This document shows, one piece after another, positions 6,387 to 7,088 of a stretch of DNA of 7,088 bases. Under the pieces are notes generated by a model. That model was not told the DNA's origin. It did not search any database and saw nothing but the letters and a program-made list of their open reading frames with translations. Each line of letters begins with the position of its first letter. The stretch's first letter is position 1. The stretch covers positions 1 through 7,088 of the forward strand of contig RFHZ01000723.1 of NCBI GenBank assembly GCA_003696125.1, given 5' to 3'. Source of the stretch: Nitrospinota bacterium. Its GTDB lineage: Bacteria; Tectomicrobia; Entotheonellia; J063. The position numbers and the translations under genes were made by a program.

Positions 6387-6443
6387 TTTGACATCCTCTT
6401 AGGGAAGAAAAAGGCAGGGGCCGTAAGAGGGGGAAAGGACCGT

Positions 6444-7088
6444 ATGAGCGGAGAGCGTATCTTAGTCGTCGATGATGAGCGCGACAACCGGGAGCTGTTG
6501 CAAGAAGCGCTGCAAGAGGAAGGGTACGAAGTCGAAACCGCTCCGGACGGGAGCAAAGCCTTAGAGCTGATCCGGCGCAGGCACTTCCATGTGGTGCTCA
6601 GCGATCTGATCATGCCCGAGATGAGCGGCGTGGAACTGCTCAAAGCGATGCGGGAGATCGATCCCTTCCTGGTCGGGATCATCTTCACCGGGTATGCCAG
6701 CATCGAGTCCGCAGTCGAAGCGATCAAGGTAGGGGCCTACGACTATGTGGCCAAACCGTTTCAGCTCGATGAGATCAAGCTGGTCCTGAAACGGGCCCTG
6801 GAGTTTCAACGCCTCAACTATGAGAACATCCACCTGCGGAGGCAGTTGAAGGCCAAGTATAAGTTCGAAAACATCATCAGCGACCACGAAAAGATGCTGG
6901 AGATCTTCCAACTGGTGGAGAAGATCGCCGATACAGACAGCACCGTCCTGATCTACGGGGAGAGCGGGACCGGTAAGGAACTTATCGCCCGGGCCATCCA
7001 CTACAACAGCTACCGGCAAGACAAGCCCCTGATCCCGATCAACTGCGGCGCCATCCCGGCCGAGCTGCTGGAAAGCGAGCTATTTGGC
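6444..7088 (+). CDS. NtrC-family sigma-54-dependent response regulator, N-terminal part (cut by window edge)
   Basis: Transcriptional activator of the bacterial enhancer-binding class; 215 residues are visible and the frame is open at the edge. The REC domain (about 4-120) has D10/D11, phospho-acceptor D54 (LSDLIMP), T82 (FTGYAS) and K104 (AKPF). A short helical linker (about 120-140) is followed by the start of the sigma-54-interacting AAA+ domain: Walker A GESGTGKE at 172-179 and the family segment [18 protein letters not shown] at 198-215. The GAFTGA loop, Walker B and Fis-type DNA-binding domain would lie beyond the window. ATG 6444 is preceded by AAAGGA (6434-6439) and GAGGGGG (6427-6433). 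It is 246 bases from the HD-GYP gene on the same strand, so it may be co-transcribed or use its own promoter. Its cognate kinase is not identifiable here; a partner gene may lie downstream. Confidence 0.96.
   Translation, partial: MSGERILVVDDERDNRELLQEALQEEGYEVETAPDGSKALELIRRRHFHVVLSDLIMPEMSGVELLKAMREIDPFLVGIIFTGYASIESAVEAIKVGAYDYVAKPFQLDEIKLVLKRALEFQRLNYENIHLRRQLKAKYKFENIISDHEKMLEIFQLVEKIADTDSTVLIYGESGTGKELIARAIHYNSYRQDKPLIPINCGAIPAELLESELFG

Noticed and set aside
6388-6393. Perfect TTGACA as a -35 box
   Set aside because: No -10-like hexamer occurs 16-18 bases downstream; the following sequence is purine-rich.

Overview
The window is a signal-transduction locus from a GC-rich Gram-negative bacterium. 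The MCP with a bundled extracytoplasmic sensor and tandem HAMP segments, the CheA with an extended N-terminus and a GspE/MshE-like linker, and the RR-GAF-HD-GYP next to an NtrC-type regulator all resemble Desulfobacterota/NC10/Nitrospirota-like genomes. That placement is an impression from protein architecture only, with no phylogenetic marker in view.

Layout: two gene pairs diverge from a 274-bp region (4340-4613). Leftward on the minus strand lie cheA (4339-1871) and, 98 bp downstream, a membrane-bound methyl-accepting chemotaxis protein (1772 to the left edge, 3' end missing). No terminator is visible between them, so they probably form one operon. Rightward on the plus strand lie a response regulator with REC-GAF-HD-GYP architecture (4614-6197), predicted to degrade cyclic di-GMP, and then, after a 246-bp AT-richer gap, the first 215 codons of an NtrC-family sigma-54 response regulator (6444 to the right edge). 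No RNA gene, mobile element or CRISPR array was seen.

How the genes may work together (inference): the receptor controls CheA autophosphorylation, and CheA phosphorylates a receiver. No CheY, CheW, CheB or CheR lies in the window. The two receiver proteins encoded here are therefore candidate outputs, one lowering c-di-GMP and one activating sigma-54 promoters. The CheA linker also carries two MshEN-like motifs, a fold that binds c-di-GMP in other proteins, which would suggest feedback between the two halves of the locus.

The most unusual part is the HD-GYP leader. A 17-codon upstream ORF (4570-4623) ends in an ATGA overlap with an in-frame ATG of the HD-GYP gene. Its Shine-Dalgarno (4557-4564) is perfectly complementary to an upstream anti-SD (4508-4515), and a competing stem could disrupt that pairing. 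This is consistent with a translation-controlling RNA switch. A second point worth checking is the end of the MCP at the left edge, where the sequence stops looking like an MCP signalling helix.
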